Part shown: positions 1 to 11,366 of the stretch, piece after piece | Layout: each line of letters starts with the position of its first letter | How positions within the stretch are numbered: the first letter of the stretch is position 1 | Source of the DNA: Pleurotus ostreatus/Saccharomyces cerevisiae fusant | Lineage: Eukaryota > Opisthokonta | Direction: 5' to 3' | Length of the DNA stretch: 64,000 bases | Assembly (NCBI GenBank): GCA_024196135.1 | Contig: JAMQCK010000006.1 | Span: 62,001 to 126,000, forward strand | Notes under the pieces: generated by a model | The model's input: the letters and a program-made list of their open reading frames with translations, nothing else | Database searches by the model: none | What the model was told of the DNA's origin: nothing | Translations under genes and position numbers: made by a program

Positions 1-442
1 TATCAGTCTTTATACTGATAGGCTTGCGGGCTTTGGAAGAGACCTACTTCGATCAGACAGACTAGCATGGGCAGATGAACGGGACTGTTCTCGTTGAGAA
101 GTACGGACGCGATATCACTGTCAGACAGCCGCGACGATCTTTCTCCTCGCTTGCTTCGCGGCCTTCGCGCGTTCTCCTACCGGTCATCGCGTGTTCGAGT
201 CTCACGCAGGCAATGCAATGGAAAGGAAAGGGGGAAGCAATCATTACAAGTTATATCGTGACCCATAGGACGTATCGTGAATACAAACATCGTTCTGTCT
301 AGCTATCTAAACCCCATCCCAAGTATATCGAACAAATCGTAGAATAAGAAGAGCCTCTCATGGCGTGCATCAATCAGTACAGGACAAGTGAGGAAGCATA
401 CTTTTGCTGGCGTAAAATAGTCGTGCCGGTCGTTGCGCGGAC
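1..442. other. left-edge intergenic stretch
   Basis: No convincing coding region was seen. The short open frames here have neither recognisable domains nor splice logic. The segment next to 443 is probably the 3' UTR of the leftward transporter gene. Confidence 0.5.
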
Positions 443-2857
443 TTAGGTCGCCATCTCCTCGACGGCCACCTTGGCGTCCTTGTCCTTCAACGCCCCCTTC
501 TCCCTCAGCGCCTCCTCTGCCTTCCTCGCCTTCTCGCGGATTGCCTCCTCCGTGGTCTCGTCCGCGCTCAGGATCTTGACCTCCTTGGCCTCGATTGCGT
601 TGTGCTGCGTGCCGAGGTAGAAGTTCGTCGTGTAGAAACCGGCCAGGATGGGCACAATCGAAAGCACAAGCGCAGCGATGAACAGCGGGCGGATCGAGTC
701 TCCGTACGCTAGTTGAACCCACCGTTAGCATACCCCATAGACACGCCACTAAACAGGACACGACCCACCCTTCACCACTAAATCATGCGGCTCCGTGTCC
801 CTCGCAATGATAATACTCCCAAAGATATCCGCGATCTCCGTCGCATTGTGGGTGTCCCCGATGTACTTCGCCAGGTTCGCCGGCACGTTGTCATTCCACA
901 CCGATGCAGAGATGGCAGAGCCAATGCCGCCTCCAATACCCGTCCAGAGCGACAGGATCGCCGCCGCGAGTGCCATGTCCTGATGCGGGACGGAGGCCTG
1001 GACGGCGACCTGGGACCCGACGACGGAGAAGGAGCCCCCAAGGCAGGATATAACCTGCGCCATGACGAGGACGACAGTAGAGGGATTCTTGATGGCGTAG
1101 AGCTGGATGCCTTGGCCGCTGAGAAGAGATTAAGAAGGCGAAAAGTAATAAGGGGGAAGAAGACGTACATGGCACGGATGCAGAGGCCAGACAGCTGGAG
1201 GTACTTGTAGCGGTGGGTAACGCGCTGGATGGCGCCCGCGATGATGCCAAAGAAGCACAGCGTCAGCGTCTCGGTGTACGAGTAGTACGTGTATCCGGAC
1301 AGCTGCAGACCATATCAGCATCGCTCCCCCTCCAAGTCCAGCACACAACTCACCGTCCAGTCATTCTTGATAATATACACCCACGACAAAAAGTACGTGC
1401 CCGAGATGTAGCCCGACAGATAGTAGAAGAAATCGATGACGATCGAGCACACCAACGACCGGTTGATAATTCGCTTCGGCATAATCGGGTGGCTCGCGAA
1501 CTTCCACTCCCAGAGGACGAGGACGATGAGCAGGACGCCGCCGACGCAGAACATGGCGATCAGGGACGGGTTCTTGAAGCCCTTGGACGCGGTGGTGGAG
1601 AGCGTGAAGGGGATAAGGAGCATGGCGAAGACGGTGCCAATGAGGCAGAGGCCGAAGCCGTCGATGAGGCGCCAGTAGTGGAGGGCGAGGTGCAGCTTGG
1701 ACGGTGATGCTTCATCATCGCGGCCCTCGAGGTGCTTGCGCTGCACATAGCCAGAGGCGGCAACGGAGAGGGCTGCATAGACTGTCAGTCGCGGCCACAA
1801 GAGGATGACAGCTTCACCACTTACCTCCCAACTTCTTTGCTTTCCGGTCACCCCAGAACAACACCGCAAGCGCAGGCGTAATGCACACAGGGATGAGGAT
1901 CGCAAACATGCCAAAGCCCCAGCGCCAGCCATTCGTCGTGTTCGCAGAGATGCCCGTCGTGATGTACGTCGAGATGAACTCGTTGATGAGCCATGGCGTC
2001 GAGCCCAACGCGCTCGTCACGAAGCTCCGCCACTGCAGGGACGTGATATCGGCGACGAGGATTCCCGTGAGGAAATCGAGGCCGGTGCTTCCGGGCGTGT
2101 AGATGACCTCGCCGGCAGCCACGGCGTTGACGCTGGTGGAGGAAGCAACAACAATGTAGCCGACGGTGTAAAGGAGGACGGAGAGCGCCAGTGCGGTCGG
2201 ACGCGAGGTCAGGTCGGCAAGCTGGTGGAAGATACGTCAAAAATGGGTGCGGGGAATCGGCGGAGGATACGGACCTTGGCGAGGAAGGGCTTAGAGACGG
2301 CGGCGATGATCGCGGTCGCAACAGAGATGGTACCGATGAGTGTATGCCTGGGGAAACAGGCTTAGATGGGTTTTACAGCCAGAAGCGCAAGGGGAACTTA
2401 CTCCAAATACGACGAGGTCGCGTACGAGAGGTAGGTGTATGTCGTACCGGAGGATAATGTGTAGACATAGAAGATGAGACCGATAGAGCTGGGAGAATGA
2501 TCAGCACGGCGCGAACGAACGCGCTCAACAAGACGTACAGCCAAAGCCCCCACAACGCCCATCCTTTGCCAAAGACGAGGTCTGCGAGTAGGCATTAGGA
2601 TCGACGATCCCTGCTTGTGTTGAGGAGATACGTACACAAGGCCTCGATCCGTGTGACACCCTCGTCCTGCTCAAGAAGCGACCTATCTCCGTCGTCCTTG
2701 CCTTCGTTGTTGACGGCACCGTGCTTGCTCACGGTCGGCATCGTCACCTTCTCCTCGTCATCGGCCGACTTAGGGTCGTCTGAGCTCGACCGCGAGCTCT
2801 GCCGCAGCACATCGTCCGTATGCGTGCGCTTGAAGGGCAAGCGCTGGAGGCCAACCA
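443..2857 (-). CDS. siderophore-iron transporter, MFS family (Sit1/ARN/MirB type)
   Basis: Plasma-membrane or endosomal H+ symporter predicted to import ferric siderophores. The conceptual product is about 600 residues from roughly nine exons. A hydrophilic Ser/Asp-rich N-terminus starting MVGLQRLPFKR is followed by many hydrophobic segments, including LSGYISGTYFLSWVYIIKND and a late loop ISASVWNDNVPANLAKYIG that is characteristic of fungal siderophore transporters. The tail is charged and Ala/Lys/Glu-rich, ending VAVEEMAT. The ATG at 2857 was chosen because it opens the usual cytosolic N-terminus; the frame stays open upstream to about 3284, so a longer start cannot be excluded. Two ATCAGATAA elements lie 144-172 bp upstream and suggest control by an iron-sensing GATA repressor. 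The family call is firm; which siderophore it carries cannot be read from sequence. Confidence 0.9.
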
Positions 2858-4226
2858 TCTTGCTCGTAAAGGTAGCGTAGTCGGTTGGGTCTAGACGTGG
2901 AACAGTCGACTCGGGAAGGGCGTCGACAGTCGTGTGCCAGGAAGTTGTCGGCCTAGTGAACACACGGAGGAAGGAGGAGGGAGCAGGAAGGTGGCGTGCT
3001 ATCAGATAACCGCCTGCGCTATCAGATAACTTTCCCACCTTTATATATATCGGGGAGGTTTTGGCAATTGGTGATTGATAGCAAATAATCGCACGAAGCC
3101 ATGGATGATGGCCGCTGGCAGGAGCGCTCGAAAATAGAGGCGGTCGGGTTCCTGAGGAGGGTGTCGGCTCGTGTGCACGCGAGGCATAGGCAAGAGAGGG
3201 GGGGAGAATGTCAGAAGAGGACGAACCAGGGCGACCTAACGCAGCGAAAAGCGTGAAGAAAAATTGGTGGTTTGGCGATGGCAAGACAACCTGATCGTGA
3301 AACGTGGGTCAAGGGACCCAATCGCATGATGTGGGCCGCATATGGAGGCCCAGAGTTCGAGGGCCAGTCCGTCCTCGCGCGTCGGAGGACGCCGGGAATA
3401 CAATGTGAACGCTGCGCGCTCGGTGCCACACCGATCCCTTGGGTGGGACTTGATGCTTTGACGCGCTGTTGTGGAGCGCGTAGACATCGGTGGAGGCATG
3501 CAGACATCAGTGAGGCAGCGTACGGGGCCCTCGACGGACGCCATGATGGCTTAAGTCTGAGAGAAGAGGCTCGGCGTCTTCCATGCCTCCACTGCTCACT
3601 CCGTCGTGACCGACCGTCCAGGGCTTGTGACATCAGGCACGCTGCCAACCTTGATTACGATTAGATATGATTAGATTGTGGCGGGAGCAAAATGTCCTTA
3701 TTCCACGAAGTCCCGCACGCTTGCCGACTCTCCGACGTCTATGAATCTCTACCACCCGATCGCACGACTGTCGGATCCGCGAAGGCCGTAGACTTGAAGG
3801 TCGAGACCGAGCGCGCCCTGTGAATTTGGCAGAGGTATACAAGCGTAAGCTCATTGCCCTGTTCCTCTCTAACGTGCGATTCCTGGAATCTCCCTCTTGC
3901 CCCACACTGGCGTTGTAGTGCCCAAGACGAGATGAGAAGCGAATACCTGTGGGCCTCGAAATATACAACTCGTTCTCGCAGTAGCCCCGTTGTGTCCTGA
4001 ACTTGTAGCGCACTGGCTGCAGTCTGAGGGGAATGCCAATGATGACAGTGAAATGGCCGAGTCCGGCAGCTTTAGGACATGCTTGCCATGCTTCACGATA
4101 AACAAGCCCTTCCTAACTGAGGCTATCGCTGCCCCTCGTACCGATTCGACATGGACGTACTCAGGACGTAATATGATGAGCCCCGGCCTTCTTCCGAGTC
4201 CTTGATCGCCATCGACCTTCATCGTG
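2858..4226. other. intergenic region between transporter and F-box gene
   Basis: Holds the transporter promoter (GATA sites, TATA-like run at about 3040). From 3100 to 4200 only short open frames without recognisable features were seen. Confidence 0.5.
3001..3029 (-). promoter_or_regulatory. paired iron-GATA (SreA/Urbs1-type) sites
   Basis: ATCAGATAA occurs at 3001-3009 and again at 3021-3029, inside a 13-bp direct repeat (GCTATCAGATAAC) with 20-bp periodicity. It matches the consensus ATCWGATAA reported for fungal iron-responsive GATA repressors of siderophore genes. The only nearby gene is the leftward siderophore transporter. A TATA-like run (TTTATATATAT) starts at about 3040, upstream of the sites, so bound protein could sit at or just after the transcription start. 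Function is inferred. Confidence 0.7.
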
Positions 4227-6564
4227 ATGGCCGATCTTCTTCAAACCCTCACCAATGTGCATGCCCGCATTGCTCAGCTCAGCCCGTATGTCTGCACTTG
4301 CACTTCATTGACCTCAAATGCTGATTCTCACTTAGAAATGATCAGAATACTCATGACGTCCGTGTATCTTCCACCTTCCATCAACCACCCCACTGAACAT
4401 TCCACTCCAGATTCACGCCCTCTTGACACAAGCTACCTCCCTCACCCACGCGCTCTCTCAATTGGTCAACGACCGCGCTCCTATTTCCCGCCTCCCCAAC
4501 GAGATTCTGACCACGATCGTCACCTATGCCGCCATCCACGATGCCAGCAGCCAAGTCCAGCGTCGCACCGTGCGCGCCCTAGCCTGCGTCTCCCAACACT
4601 GGCGTGACATCTGCTTGAGCACCCCCGCTCTGTGGGCGTTCTTCCGCATCGACCGGCGCCGGCTCGACCCCGAGCGCCTCGAGGCGCACCTCGCGCGATC
4701 CGTCAACGCGCCACTCCGCATCGAGCTCATCCTCAAGCTGCCGAAGACCTCCAACATAACCATCAATACCAAACCTTCCTCTCACGCACATCCCGACGCC
4801 GTCTACCCCCTCCTCGCCCCCCACAGCGCCCGCATCCAAACCCTCCACCTCGAGACCGTCCACCCCACCGCCCTGCTTGAATGGCGTGCCACCTGCCTCG
4901 CGCATGCCTGTTCCTTCCCCGCCCTCCACTCCCTTACCGTAAACCCCGAGTACGCGCCAGCTATCTTCGAGCCCTTCTGGGTCAGCGACTCTGATCTGCC
5001 CCCCAACCCCACACGAAGTCCTCTGGCCCTCCCCGCCCTCCGCACCCTCCGCCTGTACTCATACGTCACCTGGTCCCCCGCCCTCTTCATCAACCTCACC
5101 GCGCTCGAGCTGCACATCCACGCGCCCATGTTCCGGCCGGGACTCTCCTTCCTGCTCGACGTCTTCGCCCTCAGCTCGGGACTCGAGCGCGTCCTGCTCG
5201 CAGATCACGGGCCCACAGTCGATGACTCCGGCCCGATCGTCGAAGGGTATCCGAGGCGAAGGGTTAGCCTACCCCGGCTAGAAACCTTGGATCTCTACGA
5301 CTGTCACACACGGCTGATACTGGAGCACGTCGAGGTGCCAGAGAGCGCAGTCGTACGCTCCGTGGACCTTGAAGGCCGCGTCGAGCGCGCGCTGCTGACC
5401 GGCCGGTCCGACAACGTGAACTTCCCCAGCGACATCCTTGGCGACCTCCCCGAAGACGCGAGCGCGCTGGGCCCACTCGTCGCCGCCCAATACGCTACCA
5501 TAACGTGCGGCAGAGGGATGGTGGGCGTGGACATCGACTCGCCTCAGCAGCAACCCTCCCACGATAGCAGCCGCGACACCCTGAACACACTCTCCTTTGG
5601 CGGCGGTGGTGGCCACATCTCCATGGGCGAGACGCGCCCCGCAGACCGGTGGCCGTTCTCCCCACTCATGATGCTCGCGTTCACGGTGAACAACGTCGCC
5701 GCGCACCCGCACCTGCAAAACCTCAAGTCCGTGGTCGTAGGCCTGGAGCGCGGGGCAGACACGGTTCTGCTTCGTAGGGCGGATACTGCGCCTGCTGTTC
5801 CACTCCCCAGTGGTCCCGCATCGTTCGCCACCGAGTCCTCCGATTCAGTCGCACCCGCTAGCTCAGCAGAAACTGCGAGCGCGGAAGAGTCAGTCAATCC
5901 GCCAACAGTCGAGCTATCTAACCCGCCACCCGTCGACCTCTCCACCCTCGTCGCCTACCACCCAGTCGCCACCATGCTTGAGACCTCCCTCCACAGCCTC
6001 CTCGCTATGCCTCGCCTTCGGAGCCTGGGCACGAGCGGGCTGCCGGTTGACTTTGCTCTTAACGCGGTCGGGAGGAGAGGGTCAAGGCTGCGCCATCTGA
6101 CGCTGAAGGTAGATTTGCTAGAGGAAGGAGAATTCGCTAGCGCTACTGAAGAAAAAGGCCATCATGAGGCTGAGCCACAATCCAGTGGTGAGGAGAAGCA
6201 CGGAACGGCACCAGAGGTGGTCGCAGCGACGAGCGCGTCAAGCTTCGTCGAGCCTCTACCACGCGCTATCGACCCTCTTCCCCACGCTTGGCGCTGGCTC
6301 GCCCGCGTGCGTGATTGGGTCGCCTCGCGGCAGCACCCGGACGACAGCGGTAAAGCCCCTCACCGACTCCGCTCGGTGACTATGGAGGTTTTAACGCAGC
6401 CTCCACCAAATATCTTCGCATCGCCACTCGTCCCCGCCGTCGTCCCTCGCCTCGCCATCGAGCGGACACTGCGCGAGATGCACGCGCTGGGGACGCGCGG
6501 GATAATTAAGGTAGTCGATGGCTCGGGGTGGGAGTTCGATACCAAATACCCTGAGGGACGATGA
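4227..6564 (+). CDS. F-box protein with leucine-rich C-terminal region
   Basis: Probable substrate adaptor of an SCF ubiquitin ligase. A short first exon from ATG 4227 (MADLLQTLTN) is joined near 4411 to a long exon. Early in that exon the segment ISRLPNEILTTIVTYA, followed by VSQHWRDICLSTPALW, is a textbook fungal F-box. Downstream are repeated leucine-rich stretches (TLRLYSYVTW, LTALELHIHAPMF, RLETLDLYDC, RLRHLTLKV) in a region of about 700 residues with acidic/Ser-rich loops. The first intron is uncertain: the strong donor GTATGT at 4286 gives the wrong phase with the acceptor at 4410, whereas GT at 4290 or 4257 keeps frame. Such F-box proteins form large, fast-evolving families in Agaricomycetes, so the target is unknown. 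Confidence 0.8.
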
Positions 6565-7214
6565 GGAGAGGTCTTGTGGAATAGGCACGTAGAGTTCCAT
6601 TGCGAGCTTCTATACCACTCGTCGGACAGGCGCAGGGTTCCTCACGTTAGAGCGCCTCATGTAGGTCGACCTGACGATGTTGGCCCTACCTGAGACAGCA
6701 CAAAGGCGCGGCTTCGAACTCAGTAAAGGAAAGGTCTGCAAGGCCGAACCCTGCCCCGACGTGCAGCATTGGAGTGTATCACGGGAAAGGGAAGTCAAAG
6801 CTCTTGTCCGAAGTGTTTGATAGCCGAAAGGCACAAGAAGCCATTGGTCTTTTGAGCCCGTAAATGGAAATTTTAAAGTTGCGGGCGTAATTGCGCAGCG
6901 GGAAGCCCATTGCAGTTCAAAGACAGCATACAAAATCATACACATTCGGGTGACAGGGAAAGCAGCGGGAGCTGCACAACTTCTAGGGAATCAGTAAACG
7001 GATGAACGACTCTAGCAGGGCGCAAGTCCGCGTTTGTGACCATTGAACATACGCCCTCACGTGGGCGTGACAAGGCGCGTTGAATGGGCGTCTGCGCTTT
7101 GCCTGCACACCCCTTCGCAACGGCGGCCCTACTTATTAGTGCGATACTATCGCGTCCATTCATTCACTTTTTGCCTTTCTTTCCCGCCGCCGTCTTATGC
7201 TAGCTTGAGGCGCC
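6565..7214. other. intergenic region between two F-box genes
   Basis: No gene, repeat or structured element recognised. The end next to 7215 should contain the promoter of the second F-box gene. Confidence 0.5.
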
Positions 7215-8793
7215 ATGCTCGACAAGGTCACCCTCGACGTTGTCATCCACATCCAGGCCTTTCTCTCCCCTCTGGATATTCTGCTCAACCTAAGACAGGT
7301 GCGTGGCTAAGCGAACTGCAGTAGAAATCCACTGACAGATTACTAGACCTGCAAGCGACTATACCACGCCACTCACATACGCACTGTGTGGCTGGAAGCA
7401 GCTCGTCGAGCATGCGTTCAAAACTTCGTCTTCTTGCCCTCTTTCCCCATTGGCCGCATGTCCCAGTCCGAGCTCGAGCACCTTGCCACCTCCCCGGAGC
7501 GCTACCGCGCTATACTCGCTCGGGGTGCTGAAGAGGACTGTCTGGAGCCCTACGTCCGACGCACGCTGGTTCCCCGCCGCGTCGATCACTGTACCCACAA
7601 ATTCCTCGAACTCATGCTCATCCCTGGTGGGCGCTATCTATTTGCTCTGGCGAAAACTGCCGTCTACCTTTGGGATCTGGGTACGAATGCAAACAAGATG
7701 ATTCTTCCGCGTCCCCTTGCGGTGAAGGCATTCGAGGAAACGGTCAACGACGACGTGTTCTGTGCAGGCGCCACGCCGATTGGCTCGAAGGTTCTGTTTC
7801 TGTTAGGTTACAGCGTTGAGTGAGTGGTGTCTCTTCGTACAAATTCTTGTCGCTTACCGTCTTGGACAGGAACGGGGTGAAGCATGTCGCGTACGAGGTG
7901 GATCCCTGCGCTGCCTCGCCGCAAATAGAGGAGATTGGTTCCCTGACAAGGAACCACTCCGACGTGCGCGTCGGTACCATCTACGACGGCAGACTTGCGT
8001 TCTGGTCTGACGAGGGTAGTGAAGTAGGCTTATGGCATCTTCGCAGTGGTACCACCATTACCTGGGACGTGCCGAAGATTCAAGAGGTCAGTCCATCCGC
8101 TTCCCGGCTTTCTGATGCGTCGCTAATAGCCATTAGATGATTTTCATCGAAGATTCCGCAACGTGCTGCTGCGACGACCGCATCGATGTCTTCAATCTCA
8201 AGAAGCTCTTGTCACCGACCTCAAAGCCTGTCACTGAGCATTTTCCCGAGCTCACGCCGGTCCTGTCCCTTCCGCACACCATCGACGTCGTCCAACGCAT
8301 GTTCCGCTGGTACACGCAGGACCCCCACCTTATGTTCTTCGACACCCTGGACCTCAGCACGTCCAAGACAACCTTCTCCCGCTTCCGCCTTCAGGCCCCG
8401 CCTCCCGGCGACGTCAACTTGCCGTCCTTCGTCCCCGTCTTCATCGAGTCCATCGACCTCACCCCCGAGATATGGAAGGCGCGCCTGGACCGCTCGTGCA
8501 CAAACCTGAAGCTGCTTGACGAGGACGTCTGCTTCGCGTGGACCAAGGGCGAATACGAGCAGCTCGGCGTGCACATGGGGCGGTCCTCGCCCGCCGAACG
8601 ACAATCCTTCGCGACCCGGTTACTCTCCGACGGGGAGGAGGCCGAGGCCGGGGAGCCTCAGACGGCTGCAAACGAGGACAACGCGGAAGACATCCCCGAC
8701 TTTGACTTCTGTCCCGCCTCGGGCCGGCTGGCTTTGTTGACAGACGACTTCGAGATCACCGTTCTTGACTATCTTATGCCTCCGACATGCTAA
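7215..8793 (+). CDS. F-box protein, propeller-like C-terminal region
   Basis: The N-terminus MLDKVTLDVVIHIQAFLSPL followed by ILLNLRQ/TCKRLYHATHIRTVW is an F-box split by an intron at 7299-7346. The remainder, about 460 residues over four exons, contains recurring beta-strand-like units such as GGRYLFALAKTAVYLWDLGT and DGRLAFWSDEGSEVGLWHLR. These resemble degenerate WD/propeller blades without clear WD dipeptide spacing. Further introns sit at about 7815-7869 and just before 8137. A start at 7215 gives the F-box at the very N-terminus, as usual for this fungal class. Predicted role: recognition subunit of an SCF complex; substrate unknown. Same strand as the preceding F-box gene but not an obvious close copy. 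Confidence 0.8.
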
Positions 8794-9752
8794 GCACATC
8801 AATCATAGCTTCCACTACACATACACTCACATCTACTACAATGACCACGTACACTACACTTCTTGGCTGAACTAACGAACACGGAGTTATAATTGTTACT
8901 CATACCTCGCCGGCGACAGGTCTTGTGCTTCTCGCTACTACTCTATAGTATAGCGACTCACTTATTGTTTACGGATACAGCGTAGGCTTGTAATCCTTAC
9001 TACGTCCACATTGCTATATTGACAACCCCCGGATATTCGTGCAGCCCAGACGGATGACAGGCTGCGTTGCCACGAAACTATGGCATGTGTGCGCGCGGTG
9101 CCGAGGGAACTTGTGCTGACTCGCAGAGGGCAGGAGTCATGTCGACCAACAAGGTTGGCATCTCACTTTTAGCCTAAACTTGACATAGCAACATGGTGAA
9201 GACTCGAACGAGCTCGGGGCAAACATTGTGGGTCCGTCACGGCAAAAGCCGAGATTCGAAATGAGAGCACGTGTCGAAATCTTTCCTTCCTCTCCCTTGC
9301 TTTGCCCTTGCTTGCCAGATCCATCGTGGTGCAGGTCAGTCGAAGCCACAATAAGGAGCGGATATACATGCCGAGCTAGCAGTTCACTGTCGTGATCACT
9401 CGGATCAGTGGCAGCTCCGCTCGGCGCGTCAGGGTAACCGACGGAGCCCAGGGCTCGGCAAGTCATAAAGAGAACAATGCTCGCATCAACCCCATCGTCG
9501 CATATCGAGATGCGGGTGCCTTGCTTATTGTTCTCCCATCAAATCTCCCGCGGTCTATTGCACCTCGTGTCCTATTTCCTGAGCATGTCGCCTCACTGAG
9601 TGGCAGAGTGCCCGAACCTCTCGCGATCTGTCCAAGCCTTGTAAGCAACACCTTCGGTAAATCTGAGGCCATTGGTTCGCTTCCGGGTGGCATGGAGTCA
9701 TTCGGAATGGAGGTCGCATATGGCAACCGGTCAACGTTCAACAAGCACAGAT

Positions 9753-9778
9753 CGCGACGCGACACGCGTCGCGTCGCG
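9753..9778. repeat. GC-rich perfect hairpin
   Basis: An 11-bp arm (9753-9763, CGCGACGCGAC) pairs perfectly with 9768-9778 across a 4-base loop (ACGC). The centre contains ACGCGT, the MluI cell-cycle box. It lies about 315 bp upstream of the pheromone-type start codon. Function unknown. Confidence 0.6.
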
Positions 9779-10023
9779 CGCCTGATGAGCGCGATCGAAG
9801 GCGTACTTCCCCTCCTGGTCGACAATGTTCGTACGTCCCGAGGGCCTAGTCACCTGTCCGTCCTCGAGGACGTTCTGCGCGCCAGTATGAGCTCGACTAT
9901 TGTTCTCAATTGTCTCGTTGCTTGCAAATACACGGAGCCGTAGTTGCGATTAGATTCGATCAGGCCGGCAACCGGCCACGATGCAATGTGCACTTGCCAC
10001 GCGCCTTGGGGCGAGGGGATCGG

Positions 10024-10030
10024 TATATAA
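10024..10030 (+). promoter_or_regulatory. TATA box of the pheromone-type gene
   Basis: TATATAA 64 bp upstream of the ATG at 10094, followed by a C-rich presumed leader. It supports transcription of the small gene. Confidence 0.6.
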
Positions 10031-10093
10031 GCGGGCCCGGGAAGTATGCAATTCAAACCCTCCCGCCGCCCGCCCGCATCTCGACTCGACGAC

Positions 10094-10204
10094 ATGGATA
10101 TGTTCAGCCCAGTCGTTGAGATCGACGTCGAGGACATCACGACCGTCGATGAGGAGCAGCAGCAGCAGCACAACAGCTCGGGATTCTACTGCGTCGTGGC
10201 ATGA
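10094..10204 (+). CDS. lipopeptide mating-pheromone-type precursor (CaaX)
   Basis: A 36-codon intronless gene. The product begins MDMFSPVVEIDVEDI, is acidic in the middle (TTVDEE), has a four-Gln run, and ends HNSSGFYCVVA followed by TGA. The terminal C-V-V-A is a farnesylation CaaX box. An MDxF start, acidic spacer and aromatic residue just before the CaaX Cys are the hallmarks of basidiomycete pheromone precursors, which are trimmed at the N-terminus, farnesylated, carboxymethylated and exported to act on a Ste3-type receptor. Usual precursors are somewhat longer (about 40-70 residues). The exact processing site is unclear: the acidic pair before the Gln run is a candidate. No Ste3 receptor is in the window, so this would be an orphan or unlinked pheromone gene. 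It could also be another prenylated small peptide. It is easily missed because of its length. Confidence 0.72.
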   Translation: MDMFSPVVEIDVEDITTVDEEQQQQHNSSGFYCVVA

Positions 10205-11366
10205 CCGTCGCCACGGCCCCAAGGCGCGCAGTAGCGGCATCGACGCCCGAGTACTCACGATGACGACAGAAGACGCGGTCTCTGGTGCGCTTCCCCTTCA
10301 TTGTGTCCCCCAAATGTCTCCCTCCTTACCGATTTTTCCTGCAGACCTCGCACGCATTGACGACTCTGACGACTCCACACCTATTCGTACGCACGCACGC
10401 GACGATCCGCTCTATGCATCGGGCTCCGCGCCCCCCTCCTTCACCGGGTTCCTATTCCCCCTCTCACCTTGGGCGGCGATAAATCCCTACTAGGCCCTGC
10501 ATCGGGCGAAACGCCGCACCCTTCTGCGCCTCTCATCTTGCGCGCATAACTTATCTCTTTTCGTTCACACCCACCATTGTACACGTACACACCCGCCCCC
10601 CTTCGTTCTCCCGTACACGTACACCAGAGATACCTGCTGGCGCACGAATAGTTTTGCGAACTTCATTTTCGCGTTATGCTGCGAGCTTCTTTGACTCGTA
10701 CTTTTGTGGACATGAGTACCCTATGCCGTCGATCTTGCTATGCCTGCCTCTCTACGTACCTTACTTACGATACTCACCTACCTACTTCTGGACCTGTACT
10801 TGTAGTTTGTATGAGGTTGGGGATCGGTCGTAGTTACCGGGGTAGCTGTAGTTGCATCTGTCGGATGCGTCGCTGATGTTTTCGATGTTCTGTGGGCCCT
10901 CGCGCCGTTCCTCTCGCGAGGACGGCGTGTCAAGAAGGGGTTTCATGCAATTTACTTTGCATTTTTGGGCCCAATCCCCGGTGGAAATTCCTCCTCGGTG
11001 TGCAACAAGAGAAGGAAATCAAGCCACAGGTAAAGCTCAAAGAACCTCTCAATGACAAGATACAGCTTCGTATTCGTCTCCTGCAATAAGATACAACGAG
11101 ACCCAATAGTCTACCTAGATTACACGCAGAATACATACGAACGCGGTCGATAAACATACGAGAAAGCTGAGTAATAATTACACACTACTATAAGGTGGCA
11201 GTCCTCGAGACTGGGAAGATATGCAAGAAAGCCGAACAGTGCAAAGTGAGCCGATACTGTCCAAGTCGAAGCGTGATGGGCAAGGCTAATATATATGATG
11301 GGGGAGCGCAAGACAGACGAAAGAATAAGGAATAGAGAATAAAAGTCAAAGTAAGAGGCGCGAGGT
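10205..11366. other. intergenic region downstream of the pheromone-type gene
   Basis: Pyrimidine-rich sequence (10300-10660), then AT-richer sequence presumed to be the phosphodiesterase 3' UTR (11090-11366). No gene recognised. Confidence 0.5.

Larger units (their letters stand above)
8794..10093. other. upstream region of the pheromone-type gene
   Basis: No protein gene is supported. A 183-codon open frame (9392-9943) begins with GTG and has no recognisable domain. The region carries six ATTGT/ACAAT pentamers between 9225 and 9913, a GC-rich hairpin at 9753-9778 and the TATA box at 10024. Confidence 0.5.

Noticed and set aside
9392..9943. 183-codon open frame upstream of the pheromone-type gene
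   Set aside because: Starts at GTG, is also open on the other strand, has no domain, and overlaps the hairpin and HMG-type words.
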